Below, piece by piece: positions 24,332-32,551 of a DNA stretch of 51,298 nt (positions are counted from its first letter, which is position 1; every line of letters starts with the position of its first letter). The stretch is taken from assembly GCA_020630065.1 (NCBI GenBank), contig JAHDCC010000010.1, positions 21,494-72,791 of the forward strand, read 5' to 3'. The translations under genes were made by a program, and so were the position numbers. The notes beneath the pieces are model-generated. The model was not told the DNA's origin, searched no databases, and saw only the letters and a list, made by a program, of their open reading frames with translations. This DNA comes from Acidimicrobiales bacterium (lineage in GTDB: Bacteria > Actinomycetota > Acidimicrobiia > Acidimicrobiales > SZUA-35).

Positions 24332-25777
24332 ATGAGCGAGCTAGGAAACGCCGAAACTCAGCGAGAACACGAAGAACAACAATTCAACGACCTTAGTGAC
24401 TCGTTCCTCAACTCGCCTGTTGCGGGTGACAACTTGGATGGCCCGCATGGTGACCAGACCCTGACGAGTGGTATCGAGATCCGACAGATCGCCGGTTTGA
24501 CTGCTGGCACTGTGTTGCCTCTCGATCGAGGAAGTTTCCACTTCCGTAATGGCGGCAGTGAAATTCAGTTCTCGCTTCATATCGAAACCCGCAGTCGGGT
24601 GATGGTTGTTCCTGGTAAAGGCTTCCTACGGATCAACGATGAAGACCTGGACGGCCCGACTCGGCTCGGCAACGGCATCCTAGATGTGGGCAACGCCCGA
24701 TTTATCGTTCGTCAACGATCTAGCGAACGACGGTTGTCCGGCGACGAGCTATTGACCGAATCACAACCCATTATAGCGGTGCCTCCCCTCGACGGAAGCC
24801 TCATCGAACCACCGGCGATCCAAACACCCGAACCACCAGCACCGGAAAAGAAAAAGGGTGGCCTGTTTGGCGCATTCAGCACCGGGCGCTGGGCGGACGG
24901 CTCCGACCAGGACCATCCGGTCATCCCCAACACTCCACAAGCCTCACCTACTGAAGCCCCTCAGGGCGTTCTCGGAGGGTTCACATCGGGACGATGGGCC
25001 GAGTCTTCCTCAGCCAGCCTCGACGGCGCATCCTGGGAGTTCATGGAAGAGATTCGCGACGTTAGGCGTGAGCAAGCAGATCAGTACCGGGCCGTGCACC
25101 CACACCCTGAAGAAACCATGCACCGGTTGAAGCGTGGTGGCACCGGGCTTTGGAATCGAGAGCCTCACCATTCACTCTTTGGCCGCGTGGCGATCGCCTA
25201 CGCCGACCTAGCTTGGGCGCCCCTGTTCGACAACCCAGACGCAATCCCTGTCCGGCTTCGCCCCCACATTGCCGGCATAAGCACGCTGCCATCGGTGCCG
25301 GTTACGGCCAATTTGCCGATCGGCCCGTTAGGCATCTTCGGACATCGAGCATCTGCTCTTGCGGTGGCTCGACAAGCCTTGTTAGCTATCGCAACGACGT
25401 CAAGACCTGAGAGTTTCGAATTTGGAGTCTTCGCTAACGACGAATTCGTCGAAGATTGGGAATGGGTAAACAATCTTCCGGAGAATTTCTTCTCGTCGTC
25501 TCGCAACAGTCAGGCATTTGTCTTTGCCGACGGAGAACACGGGTACAGACGGGCTGGAGAACTTCACCCGATCGCTCAGCGCGAAGCCGGTGTGGTCGTT
25601 GTAACCGAGACCGTCGATAGCTTGCCAGCTGATTGTGGCACCGTTATCCAGGTTGATGAATACGGGTATTGCCGGGTTACCAACCATCTGGGCGAAATGA
25701 TTGATGCCACCCCGTTGGGTGTCACCGAGGAATTCGCTGAACAAATGTCGCAGACTATTTCGACGGTTCTATCGTAA
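24332..25777 (+). CDS. FtsK/SpoIIIE-related protein without motor ATPase domains
   Basis: 481 residues from the ATG at 24332, with GGAG seven bases upstream. A beta-rich N-terminal part (about 45-140) may be an FHA-like or jelly-roll module. The middle is a disordered linker with two copies of a short motif, FGAFSTGRWAD and LGGFTSGRWAE. The C-terminal part (about 250-480) matches the non-catalytic region that precedes the motor in actinobacterial FtsK/SpoIIIE (EccC-like) proteins: HPHPEETM, GTGLWNREPHHSLFGRVAIAYADL, PIGPLGIFGHRASALAVARQALL, then SLPADCGTVIQVDEYG. No Walker A, Walker B or later ATPase repeat follows; the protein simply stops. It may be an adaptor or regulator of a type VII-like system, but no WXG100 or EccC gene is in the window. 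Domain assignment is from remembered family patterns. Confidence 0.6.
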   Translation: MSELGNAETQREHEEQQFNDLSDSFLNSPVAGDNLDGPHGDQTLTSGIEIRQIAGLTAGTVLPLDRGSFHFRNGGSEIQFSLHIETRSRVMVVPGKGFLRINDEDLDGPTRLGNGILDVGNARFIVRQRSSERRLSGDELLTESQPIIAVPPLDGSLIEPPAIQTPEPPAPEKKKGGLFGAFSTGRWADGSDQDHPVIPNTPQASPTEAPQGVLGGFTSGRWAESSSASLDGASWEFMEEIRDVRREQADQYRAVHPHPEETMHRLKRGGTGLWNREPHHSLFGRVAIAYADLAWAPLFDNPDAIPVRLRPHIAGISTLPSVPVTANLPIGPLGIFGHRASALAVARQALLAIATTSRPESFEFGVFANDEFVEDWEWVNNLPENFFSSSRNSQAFVFADGEHGYRRAGELHPIAQREAGVVVVTETVDSLPADCGTVIQVDEYGYCRVTNHLGEMIDATPLGVTEEFAEQMSQTISTVLS

Positions 25778-25787
25778 TTTTCAACGG

Positions 25788-26150
25788 CTAGCCGTCTAGC
25801 GTCGCCTCATCCACTACACAGTCGGCCACTATCTCTGTTATTTCGTCAGCCAAGGGTGCTGCTATCTCTTCATCCTGGTCGGTCGTGTCTGCGACCGGAG
25901 TCTGCAACTGGGCTAGTTCGGCGTAAGAGAATGTGCTCTCGACTTCAAGGTACACACAGTCACAAACGCTTGAGACCAGTTGAGAATCCTCAACTGAGTC
26001 GGCACAGGCAGCCATAAACCCGTCTCTCGTTTGTTCATCGTAGTCAACGGTGGCTTCCGACGATGAGCAGGAAGTTATCAGGGCGACCCCAAGTACCATT
26101 CCGACGTACGCAGTTCCCTTAACGATCACGTGGTTAACCGTAGCGTGCAT
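25788..26150 (-). CDS. Small cysteine-containing lipoprotein
   Basis: 120 residues from the ATG at 26150, right after AAGGGGAGGG. The open frame continues upstream to 26501 but would then cover the start of the phosphatase gene on the other strand, so the shorter form is preferred. Signal peptide with lipobox ITSC (lipidated Cys28), then an acidic mature domain with paired Cys residues (AACADS, SSVCDCVY, VADCVVD) that could form disulfides. The pattern FMAACAD..CDCVYLEVE resembles small actinobacterial secreted proteins. Function unknown. Confidence 0.7.
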   Translation of the reverse strand: MHATVNHVIVKGTAYVGMVLGVALITSCSSSEATVDYDEQTRDGFMAACADSVEDSQLVSSVCDCVYLEVESTFSYAELAQLQTPVADTTDQDEEIAAPLADEITEIVADCVVDEATLDG

Positions 26151-26248
26151 CCCTCCCCTTCGGGTTGAAACGGCGCTCCAGGTTCGCGGAGCTGAATGCA
26201 CTGACCGACTTTTGTGGGCATTGGATGTGCGGTCGGTATTGTTGTGGC

Positions 26249-26926
26249 ATGGCCCGCTCCAGAACACAGAAGTCAACACTTGTTTTCCTGGTACGTCATG
26301 GACGCACCCCCACCACAGGAAAAGTTCTTCCCGGACGCACAAAGGGGCTTCACCTCGGGCCCGAAGGTGTCGCTCAAGCAGAATCAGCGGCGGACCAGCT
26401 TTCGGCGTGGCACAAACATGAGCTCGACCGAACAAAGAACTCAAAGGGAATAACAGCGGTCTACGCATCACCGATGGAACGAACTCGCGAAACCGCAGCA
26501 CCGATCGCCAAGAAATTAGGACTACGAGTTCGCAGAAATAAGGGTCTCATCGAAGCAGACTTCGGAGACTGGACGGGCAAGAACCTTCGGGATCTCTATA
26601 AGAAACCTGAGTGGGCAACCGTGCAACAATATCCAAGCGGGTTTCGATTTCCGGGTGGAGAGTCGTTTAACGAGATGCAAATTCGGATGGTCGACACAAT
26701 CCAGAAACTTGTCGCCGACCACCCCGGCGAGGCTATTGTGGCGGTATCACATGCCGATACGATCAAGGCGGCGGCCGCCCACGCATTAGGAACACATCTG
26801 GATTTGTTCCAAAGAATCGTGATCGGACCCTGCTCGGTAACCGCCATTCAATACACACCTTCGGGGCCTTACGTCTTGGGATTAAACACTATGGGTGGGC
26901 CTCCTCAGGCCATAGCGAGCAGCTAG
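26249..26926 (+). CDS. Histidine phosphatase family protein (MSMEG_4193-like)
   Basis: 225 residues from the ATG at 26249; the open frame from 26165 adds 28 unlikely residues. The catalytic RHG is in VFLVRHGRTPTTG, with phosphate-pocket residues in YASPMERTRETA, EADFGDWTGK and SHADTIKAA (second catalytic His). This is the phosphoglycerate-mutase-like form that in Actinobacteria sits upstream of a DUF3090 gene and an SCO1664-like gene, exactly as here. It is a phosphohydrolase rather than a glycolytic mutase; the substrate is unknown. Confidence 0.88.
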   Translation: MARSRTQKSTLVFLVRHGRTPTTGKVLPGRTKGLHLGPEGVAQAESAADQLSAWHKHELDRTKNSKGITAVYASPMERTRETAAPIAKKLGLRVRRNKGLIEADFGDWTGKNLRDLYKKPEWATVQQYPSGFRFPGGESFNEMQIRMVDTIQKLVADHPGEAIVAVSHADTIKAAAAHALGTHLDLFQRIVIGPCSVTAIQYTPSGPYVLGLNTMGGPPQAIASS

Positions 26927-27096
26927 AAGACACAGCTGTTACGACTCGTATCGAAGTACCATCCAAAACGGTTCTGGAGTCCTACAGTGGTAGCGAAGTT
27001 ATTGTGCGTGACTATTCTCGAGAAGTTGAACCCGGGCAGTCGAGATAGATTGGGTACCCGTTGGTTAACGTTGAAAGTGACAGGGCTTGACTAACC

Positions 27097-27603
27097 ATGA
27101 GTGAGTCATTCGAGTATCGAGAAGTTGAGCATTTCACTGCTGGCGCCGTCGGAGCACCGGGCGACCGAACCTTTTTTCTTCAAGTCGGGAACGGTACGAG
27201 CTATGTTTCTGTCAAACTTGAGAAACAACAGGTGGAGGCGTTAGCTCAATTCTTGGTGACCGTTCTCGAAGACCTACCAGCGGTCACCGAATCAACGGAA
27301 CGGGTCGAGTTACGAGAACCCGCAATCGCAGAGTGGGTTGTTGGCCAAATCGCGGTCGGTGTCGATGACAGCGGCGGCGAGATCGTCATCTTAGTTGAGG
27401 AACTCGTTCCGGGGCAGCTCGACGAAGATCTTGCGGATTCGTTGGAGGAAGAAGGAGCGAGATTACGTGCTCACGTTTCTCCCGCCCAGGCTTCCCAATT
27501 CGTAAAAACTGCACGTCAATTAATGAAATCTGGTCGACCTCCGTGCCGTCTTTGTGGGCAACCGTTGGACCCTAGCGGCCATATTTGCCCGCGACTCAAT
27601 TAA
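27097..27603 (+). CDS. DUF3090 family protein
   Basis: 168 residues. Recognised by FTAGAVGAPGDRTFFLQV near the N-terminus, SVKLEKQQVEALAQFL, and a C-terminal zinc-ribbon-like PCRLCGQPLDPSGHICPRLN with two CxxC-like pairs. The family is confined largely to Actinobacteria, with no known function. It follows the histidine phosphatase gene by 170 bases and precedes the SCO1664-like gene by 22 bases, the conserved order. Confidence 0.92.
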   Translation: MSESFEYREVEHFTAGAVGAPGDRTFFLQVGNGTSYVSVKLEKQQVEALAQFLVTVLEDLPAVTESTERVELREPAIAEWVVGQIAVGVDDSGGEIVILVEELVPGQLDEDLADSLEEEGARLRAHVSPAQASQFVKTARQLMKSGRPPCRLCGQPLDPSGHICPRLN

Positions 27604-27625
27604 CGTTTCTCGTCGGAGAGCAACC

Positions 27626-28399
27626 GTGGATAAAAGCGTGACCGATGATGCTGCCTCGAGACCCACGTTCGGTTTGTCAGCCGAAGACCTCTTAGAGCTT
27701 TTTCGATCAGGCCAGTATGAGATCGAAGGGCGGATGCCGGAGAGTTCGAACCTCACACTCTTGGTGACCGTTACCGGTGAGCAACCACCTGAAGACGACG
27801 AGCCCATATCACATCGAGCAATCTATAAACCTGGCAAGGGTGAGCGGCCACTTGTCGATTTCCCGGATGGGTTATATCGCCGAGAAGTAGCGATGTACAA
27901 GCTGGCTTCCGCCTTGGGATGGGATGTTGTACCGCCGACCGCAATTGTTGATGGACCGCTTGGAGAGGGGTCGGCTCAAGCCTTTGTTGACGCCAACTTT
28001 GAACATCACTATTTCTCTCTGTCGGAAGCGGGATTAGGCGAAAGGGACCTCCGCCGGTTATGTGTGCTGGACTTCATCGCCAATAATACGGACAGGAAGT
28101 CGGGACATTGCCTTCAAGCCCAGAATGGCCGCATTCTAGGCATTGATCACGGTTTGACGTTCCATAACCAATTCAAGCTGCGCACTGTCATGTGGGAGTA
28201 CGTTGGCGACCCTCTGGGGGAAGAGATACTTGCTGATATCGACCGTCTGTTAGATTCAGACATTGCGGCCACTCTTGGTGAGCTGTTGACGGGGTTGGAG
28301 ATAGATGCTGTACATACAAGAGCGCGGGCTCTTCGTACTGCCGGGGTGTTCCCTGAAGATGACACGGGAGGCCACCGATGGCCCTGGCCGCTTGTCTAA
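27626..28399 (+). CDS. SCO1664-like protein, PI3/PI4-kinase-related fold
   Basis: 257 residues from a GTG at 27626 with GGAGAG five bases upstream; upstream in-frame codons overlap the DUF3090 end and are discounted. Family marks are RAIYKPGKGERPLVDFPDG, the YRREVAMYKLASALGWDVVPPT stretch (an ATP-binding Lys lies in IYKP), VLDFIANNTDRKSGHCL (catalytic-loop-like NxxD) and LGIDHGLTFH (metal-binding Asp). Those positions suggest an active phosphotransferase. In mycobacteria and streptomycetes mshC follows; here an HTH gene follows instead. Confidence 0.85.
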   Translation: MDKSVTDDAASRPTFGLSAEDLLELFRSGQYEIEGRMPESSNLTLLVTVTGEQPPEDDEPISHRAIYKPGKGERPLVDFPDGLYRREVAMYKLASALGWDVVPPTAIVDGPLGEGSAQAFVDANFEHHYFSLSEAGLGERDLRRLCVLDFIANNTDRKSGHCLQAQNGRILGIDHGLTFHNQFKLRTVMWEYVGDPLGEEILADIDRLLDSDIAATLGELLTGLEIDAVHTRARALRTAGVFPEDDTGGHRWPWPLV

Positions 28400-28442
28400 A
28401 CGCCTTTTTGCCAAATAAATCCGGCAAATATGAGACATTACC

Positions 28443-28472
28443 TAGTATTTATTTCCACTCAGATAGTATTTA
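28443..28472. promoter_or_regulatory. Direct repeat upstream of the small HTH gene
   Basis: TAGTATTTA at 28443-28451 and again at 28464-28472, exactly 21 bp (two helical turns) apart, in an AT-rich 100-bp spacer. A TTTGCC/GGCAAA inverted repeat lies at 28407-28428. The sites end 28 bases before the HTH gene start, fitting an autoregulatory operator. Confidence 0.45.
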
Positions 28473-28499
28473 ACCGCACTTTATTGATAAAGTATCGTC

Positions 28500-28718
28500 A
28501 TGGCTGTAGAAGATGATGGTTACAACGCTGTTCGTTCCGCTTATCCAACTATTTTAAATAGTGCTCAGGTAGCTGAATTACTGGACCTCAACCCCCGCAC
28601 GGTTCTTACCATGGCAGGTGATGGACGACTACCCGCTAGTCGCCTACCGGGGTCCAGGAAATTTCACTTCATCCTGAACGACATAATCGAAACGTTAAAG
28701 GCGAACAAAGTAAACTGA
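28500..28718 (+). CDS. Small helix-turn-helix DNA-binding protein (BldC/excisionase type)
   Basis: 72 residues, almost all one winged-HTH of the MerR/excisionase type: ILNSAQVAELLDLNPRTVLT (helix-turn-helix, about 18-37), the wing GRLPASRLPGSRKFHF, then DIIETLKANK. BldC-like and Xis-like proteins share this shape. No integrase or phage gene is nearby, so a transcription-regulator role is more likely than excision. The upstream 21-bp-spaced direct repeats and the palindrome on its stop codon suggest autoregulation. Confidence 0.85.
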   Translation: MAVEDDGYNAVRSAYPTILNSAQVAELLDLNPRTVLTMAGDGRLPASRLPGSRKFHFILNDIIETLKANKVN

Positions 28719-28734
28719 TACATACAGTATCAGT
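28714..28734. promoter_or_regulatory. Perfect palindrome over the HTH stop codon
   Basis: ACTGATAC (28714-28721) and GTATCAGT (28727-28734) are perfect 8-bp inverted arms around ATACA. There is no T-tract, so it is not a standard terminator. GTAT also recurs in the direct repeats and in AAGTATC just before the HTH start codon, so it may be another site for the same regulator. Confidence 0.4.
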
Positions 28735-28848
28735 TGAGTAAAGAGAATTGAAGGTACGAGTACGGCTTACTTGTCTCAGCGACAGGAAAGCCCACTCGTA
28801 TTTTCGACTTATCCATAGTTCTAGCCACGGAGAGTAGCGGTTTTAGCC

Positions 28849-29748
28849 TTGAGCCCTGTACGCCTGACGATCCAGTACGATCCCGCTTTCGGGTTCGGCA
28901 AGGTCGCGTCAGCAGCGAAATGGATTCAACGTGACCACTACATCTGGCACACCTACACACCGGATGGACCAGGCACCATCTCTGTTTGTCGCGTCGCCCC
29001 AGACCAAGTTGAGGCGACCGCATGGGGAGCCGGCGGCGCCTGGTTGATCGACCGCGCCGACGCGATGGTTGGCAACCACGATGATCCAACCGACTTTCAT
29101 CCACCCGAGAATCTGCTACACGCTTGGAAACAACGGCCGTTCTATATCGGGCGCAACGATCAAGTCTGGGAAGAGCTAATTTCCGGCGTATTTGGCCAAA
29201 AAGTCCAAGACACCAAAGCTAAACGAAGCCGCCAGCTCCTGGCCCAAAAGTTTGGGGTCAAAGCCCCCGGCCCATACGAGGGCTGGGCACTACCAACCGC
29301 AGACCAGGTAGCAAACATGGCATACCACGACTTTCACCCACTCGGGGTCGAACGCAAACGCGCCGATTCACTTCTCAGAGCGGCAAGAGAAATGATCCGG
29401 GTACCGTCCATAGCTTCCAAACCCCCTGAACAGTTCAAACGTAGGTTTGAACGGGTTCGCGGCATCGGACCCTGGACGACCAACGTTGCCTCAGCAATTG
29501 CTTTGGGTGACGCCGACGCGGTTCCCGTCGGCGACTACCACATCCCGAACACGGTTTGCTGGGCGCTAGCCGGAGAACCCAGAGGCAACGATGAACGTAT
29601 GCTCGAACTACTTAAGCCCTACACCGGGCACCGCTATCGTGTCATCAGACTTGCCAAGTCCACCGGTGGAGCTCCCAAATACGGCCCCAGACTGTCCCTG
29701 ACCGACGATGGCATGTACCGCAGTCAGGCCAATAGGCACAGCAGATAA
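28849..29748 (+). CDS. HhH-GPD DNA glycosylase, 3-methyladenine DNA glycosylase 2-like
   Basis: 299 residues from a TTG at 28849; GGAGAG lies 13 bases upstream. The helix-hairpin-helix plus Gly/Pro/Asp region is clear: FERVRGIGPWTTNVASAIALG then PVGDYHIPNTV, whose Asp is the catalytic residue. An N-terminal beta domain (YDPAFGFGKVASAAKWI) resembles AlkA-type proteins. It should excise alkylated bases from DNA. No [4Fe-4S] cysteine cluster is present, which excludes MutY/Nth. It seems to be transcribed alone; a 130-base spacer separates it from the HTH gene. Confidence 0.87.
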   Translation: MSPVRLTIQYDPAFGFGKVASAAKWIQRDHYIWHTYTPDGPGTISVCRVAPDQVEATAWGAGGAWLIDRADAMVGNHDDPTDFHPPENLLHAWKQRPFYIGRNDQVWEELISGVFGQKVQDTKAKRSRQLLAQKFGVKAPGPYEGWALPTADQVANMAYHDFHPLGVERKRADSLLRAAREMIRVPSIASKPPEQFKRRFERVRGIGPWTTNVASAIALGDADAVPVGDYHIPNTVCWALAGEPRGNDERMLELLKPYTGHRYRVIRLAKSTGGAPKYGPRLSLTDDGMYRSQANRHSR

Positions 29749-29879
29749 TAGATAAGCAATGTCGATTATTCACGGTAGATGCCCGTAACGCACCTGTAGA
29801 GCTGTCACGGATACACCCCGTTACCAATGCACGCCAGTTCGAAATAGGTAATCGGCGTTATCGGTGGTAGAAATCTTAC

Positions 29880-31106
29880 GTGGACATAGCGATTGTTGGA
29901 GCAGGCATCTCAGGACTATCAGCTGGTATCGAGTTAACCCGACTTGGACACAGCGTCGAGATCTACGAATCTTCGGACGGGCCAGGAGGCCGAGTACGAA
30001 CCGACTCGGTTGACGGCAAATTGCTGGACCGGGGTTTCCAGATTCTGCTTACCGCATACCCCGAAGCCCAACGAGTCCTCGACTACGAGGCGTTAGATCT
30101 ACGATCGTTTCAACCGGGGGCCCTAGTTCGACACGCCGGCGATTTCCACCGTGTCACCGACCCTATCCGAGAACCCAAGCAGCTCTTGACCACAGTCCGA
30201 GCACCAATAGGGTCTCTGACTGACAAAGTCAGAACACTAAAATTTCGGCGGGAAGTATGCCGAGGCGAGGTCGAGCAGCTCTGGACCAACTCCCCGCTCA
30301 CGGCACAGCAACGATTTGAGAAACTCGGCTTCTCTTCACAAATGATTGACCGATTCCTCCGACCACTATTTGCTGGAATCACGTTAGATCCAGAGTTATC
30401 CGGTTCGGCTAGCGTCGTAGATTTTGTCTTCAGAATGCTGTCGCTCGGTTCCGCTGCGGTCCCGGCGCGTGGCATGGGCCAAATTTCGCTGCAACTCGCT
30501 AATCAACTACCTGACGGCACCGTCAACGTAAATCACACCGTCGAGCAAGTGCGCGGCACCGAGCTGATCGTCAACGGTGAGACAGTCAAAGCCGATGCCG
30601 TATTGGTTGCCGCCGATATTTCCACCGCAAACAAATTGTGTCCTGAGGTTCACGATGTCGGCTGGAAATCGACGACCAGTGTTTGGTTTGCGGCCGAGTC
30701 CGCCCCTCTACTTGATCCGGTCCTTGTCCTCAACGGAGGTTCAACCGACCCCATCAACTCCCTTGCGGTCATGAGCAGGGTAAGCCCCTTCTACGGCACT
30801 GACGGAGAAGCCACCATAGTTATTTCCTCTCCGGTAGTTCGACCTGGCCTGGTCGAAGATATGCAGGAACAATTGGTCGATTGGTACGGCAAAAAAACCA
30901 AACTGTGGAACGTGCTACGAGTAGACGAAATCCACAAAGCCCAGCCAAAGTCCAGCTCAGGGCAACGCTCCGGTTTTGTGCGTCTCTCAGACGGAATTTG
31001 GATTTGTGGAGATCATACGCTCGACTCTTCGATCAACGGAGCGCTCCGTTCGGGTCGGCTAGCGGCTCAAGCCATCGCAGCCGAGTCAACGTCGGCAAAG
31101 GCTTAG
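29880..31106 (+). CDS. FAD-dependent amine-oxidase-like oxidoreductase
   Basis: 408 residues from a GTG at 29880. The Rossmann FAD site is DIAIVGAGISGLSAGIEL with the ribose-binding Glu in VEIYESSDGPGGRVRT. The C-terminal FAD motif is GIWICGDHTLDSSINGALRSG. A substrate domain lies between (about 75-360). The family includes protoporphyrinogen oxidases, phytoene-desaturase relatives and amine oxidases; this shorter form is usually annotated only as NAD(P)/FAD-dependent oxidoreductase. mutM follows after 3 bases, so they share a transcript, though no functional link is obvious. Confidence 0.85.
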   Translation: MDIAIVGAGISGLSAGIELTRLGHSVEIYESSDGPGGRVRTDSVDGKLLDRGFQILLTAYPEAQRVLDYEALDLRSFQPGALVRHAGDFHRVTDPIREPKQLLTTVRAPIGSLTDKVRTLKFRREVCRGEVEQLWTNSPLTAQQRFEKLGFSSQMIDRFLRPLFAGITLDPELSGSASVVDFVFRMLSLGSAAVPARGMGQISLQLANQLPDGTVNVNHTVEQVRGTELIVNGETVKADAVLVAADISTANKLCPEVHDVGWKSTTSVWFAAESAPLLDPVLVLNGGSTDPINSLAVMSRVSPFYGTDGEATIVISSPVVRPGLVEDMQEQLVDWYGKKTKLWNVLRVDEIHKAQPKSSSGQRSGFVRLSDGIWICGDHTLDSSINGALRSGRLAAQAIAAESTSAKA

Positions 31107-31109
31107 CCC

Positions 31110-31940
31110 ATGCCTGAGTTACCGGAGGTGGAAACTATCCGGCGCCAGCTCACACCAAAACTACAACAACGAACAGTTCTGGATGCCTGGTCTCATCCGT
31201 CGTCGAAATTTACCGCGGCACGTGAAACCGTTGGGCGCACGTTTTCGACCATCGACCGGCGAGGCAAGTTTCTGCTGTTCGACTTCGACGAGAACGAAGA
31301 ACTAGTTGCCCATCTTGGGATGACAGGCAAATTTCAACTAACCCCAATCCATGTTTCGGCTCCCCCAACTGGCCAGCCGGGTGAACCCAACCCGCACCTT
31401 CGCGCCTGGTGGAAGCTCGATGATGGTCAACGGCTGGAATTTATTGATATCCGAAGATTCGGGCGTCTCGCCTTGGTGAACAATGGTGACTACAGCAAAC
31501 TCCCCACGCTGCACCGCATGGGACCAGAACCCTTCGATCCGACGTTGGATGGCGAGACATTTTGGCGACTACTCGGCAAAAGCCGACAGGCGGTTAAGAC
31601 CCACCTGTTATCTCAACGCCCTATAGCGGGAGTCGGAAATATCTATGCTGATGAGGCGCTCTGGCTAGCCAAAATTAGCCCCAAGGCCACAAGACTTGGC
31701 CGCCAACGTTCAGCCACGTTACTCGCAGCCCTTCGTGAGGTACTTCAGCTCGGCATTACCAACGGTGGAACAACGTTACGTGACTACCGCAACGTCGAAG
31801 GAAGTTCCGGCACCAATCAAGAATCACTCAACGTATATGGCCGGGCAAATGAGCCGTGTGTTAGATGTGGGACAACTCTTGCATCGACAAACCTGCAAGG
31901 AAGAACTACGACTTGGTGTCGAACCTGCCAGCCCCGATGA
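31110..31940 (+). CDS. mutM: Formamidopyrimidine-DNA glycosylase (Fpg/MutM)
   Basis: 276 residues. MPELPEVETIRR gives catalytic Pro2 and Glu3 after Met removal. The beta-hairpin Lys is in RRGKFLLF, the helix-two-turn-helix has GVGNIYADEALW, and the zinc finger is CVRCGTTLASTNLQGRTTTW followed by CRTC (four Cys, C-terminal). It removes 8-oxoguanine and formamidopyrimidines and nicks the abasic site. Full length with all key residues. It is not beside polA or coaE as in many genomes. Confidence 0.96.
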   Translation: MPELPEVETIRRQLTPKLQQRTVLDAWSHPSSKFTAARETVGRTFSTIDRRGKFLLFDFDENEELVAHLGMTGKFQLTPIHVSAPPTGQPGEPNPHLRAWWKLDDGQRLEFIDIRRFGRLALVNNGDYSKLPTLHRMGPEPFDPTLDGETFWRLLGKSRQAVKTHLLSQRPIAGVGNIYADEALWLAKISPKATRLGRQRSATLLAALREVLQLGITNGGTTLRDYRNVEGSSGTNQESLNVYGRANEPCVRCGTTLASTNLQGRTTTWCRTCQPR

Positions 31941-32029
31941 CCAGCAGATTTGTAGTTCTAGTTCTAGCTGCTACCAGTAAGTTGGCGTAGCATTTGGATT
32001 TGTTTCTAGTTGTGTCGTAATATCCCGAT

Positions 32030-32479
32030 GTGGACAAAAGCATAAACGACAATGAACAGCGAGTTTGGCGTTCGTTTAACTCAGCCCATCTGCAACTTTT
32101 GGAGCAGTTAGACCGCCGACTTCAACAAAACTCCGAACTATCACTAACCGATTTTCAAATTCTTGAAGCAATAGATCAGGCGCCGGGCCGGCGTCTGCGA
32201 ATGAGTGACTTAGCAAAGCGGCTACACGTTAGCCGCAGTCGATTGACATACCGAGTGGACCGGCTAGAGAAATCTGGCCTGTTAAAACGGCAAGCCTGTG
32301 CCGATGACGGGCGGGGCCTCTTTGCGGTGTTATCCCCCGAGGGTATGGAGACGTTACTTCGACTTAAAAAGAAACACGACCAGAATATGAGGGCGTGGTT
32401 CTTCGACGAATTCGATGGTGATGAATTGAATCAACTTGGACGGTTAACCGACCGGCTAAACAGTAAACTCACCCGATAA
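32030..32479 (+). CDS. MarR family transcriptional regulator
   Basis: 149 residues from a GTG at 32030. Winged-HTH: LTDFQILEAIDQAPGRRLRMS, the recognition helix in LAKRLHVSRSRLTYRVDRLEK, then the wing with DDGRGLFAVLSPEG. Flanking helices at both ends form the dimer interface. It should repress a target in response to a small ligand. The gene lies between mutM and panC, and neither is an obvious target. Confidence 0.92.
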   Translation: MDKSINDNEQRVWRSFNSAHLQLLEQLDRRLQQNSELSLTDFQILEAIDQAPGRRLRMSDLAKRLHVSRSRLTYRVDRLEKSGLLKRQACADDGRGLFAVLSPEGMETLLRLKKKHDQNMRAWFFDEFDGDELNQLGRLTDRLNSKLTR

Positions 32480-32551
32480 TTATGTCCAGACAATTTCCTA
32501 GATCGGACACCGCCGAGGTGGATTAACTACGCGGTAGCGTTCTAAGGACCT

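Noticed and set aside
26151-26501. Long N-terminal extension of the minus-strand lipoprotein
   Set aside because: It would cover the phosphatase start on the other strand and place a lipoprotein signal in the middle of a protein.
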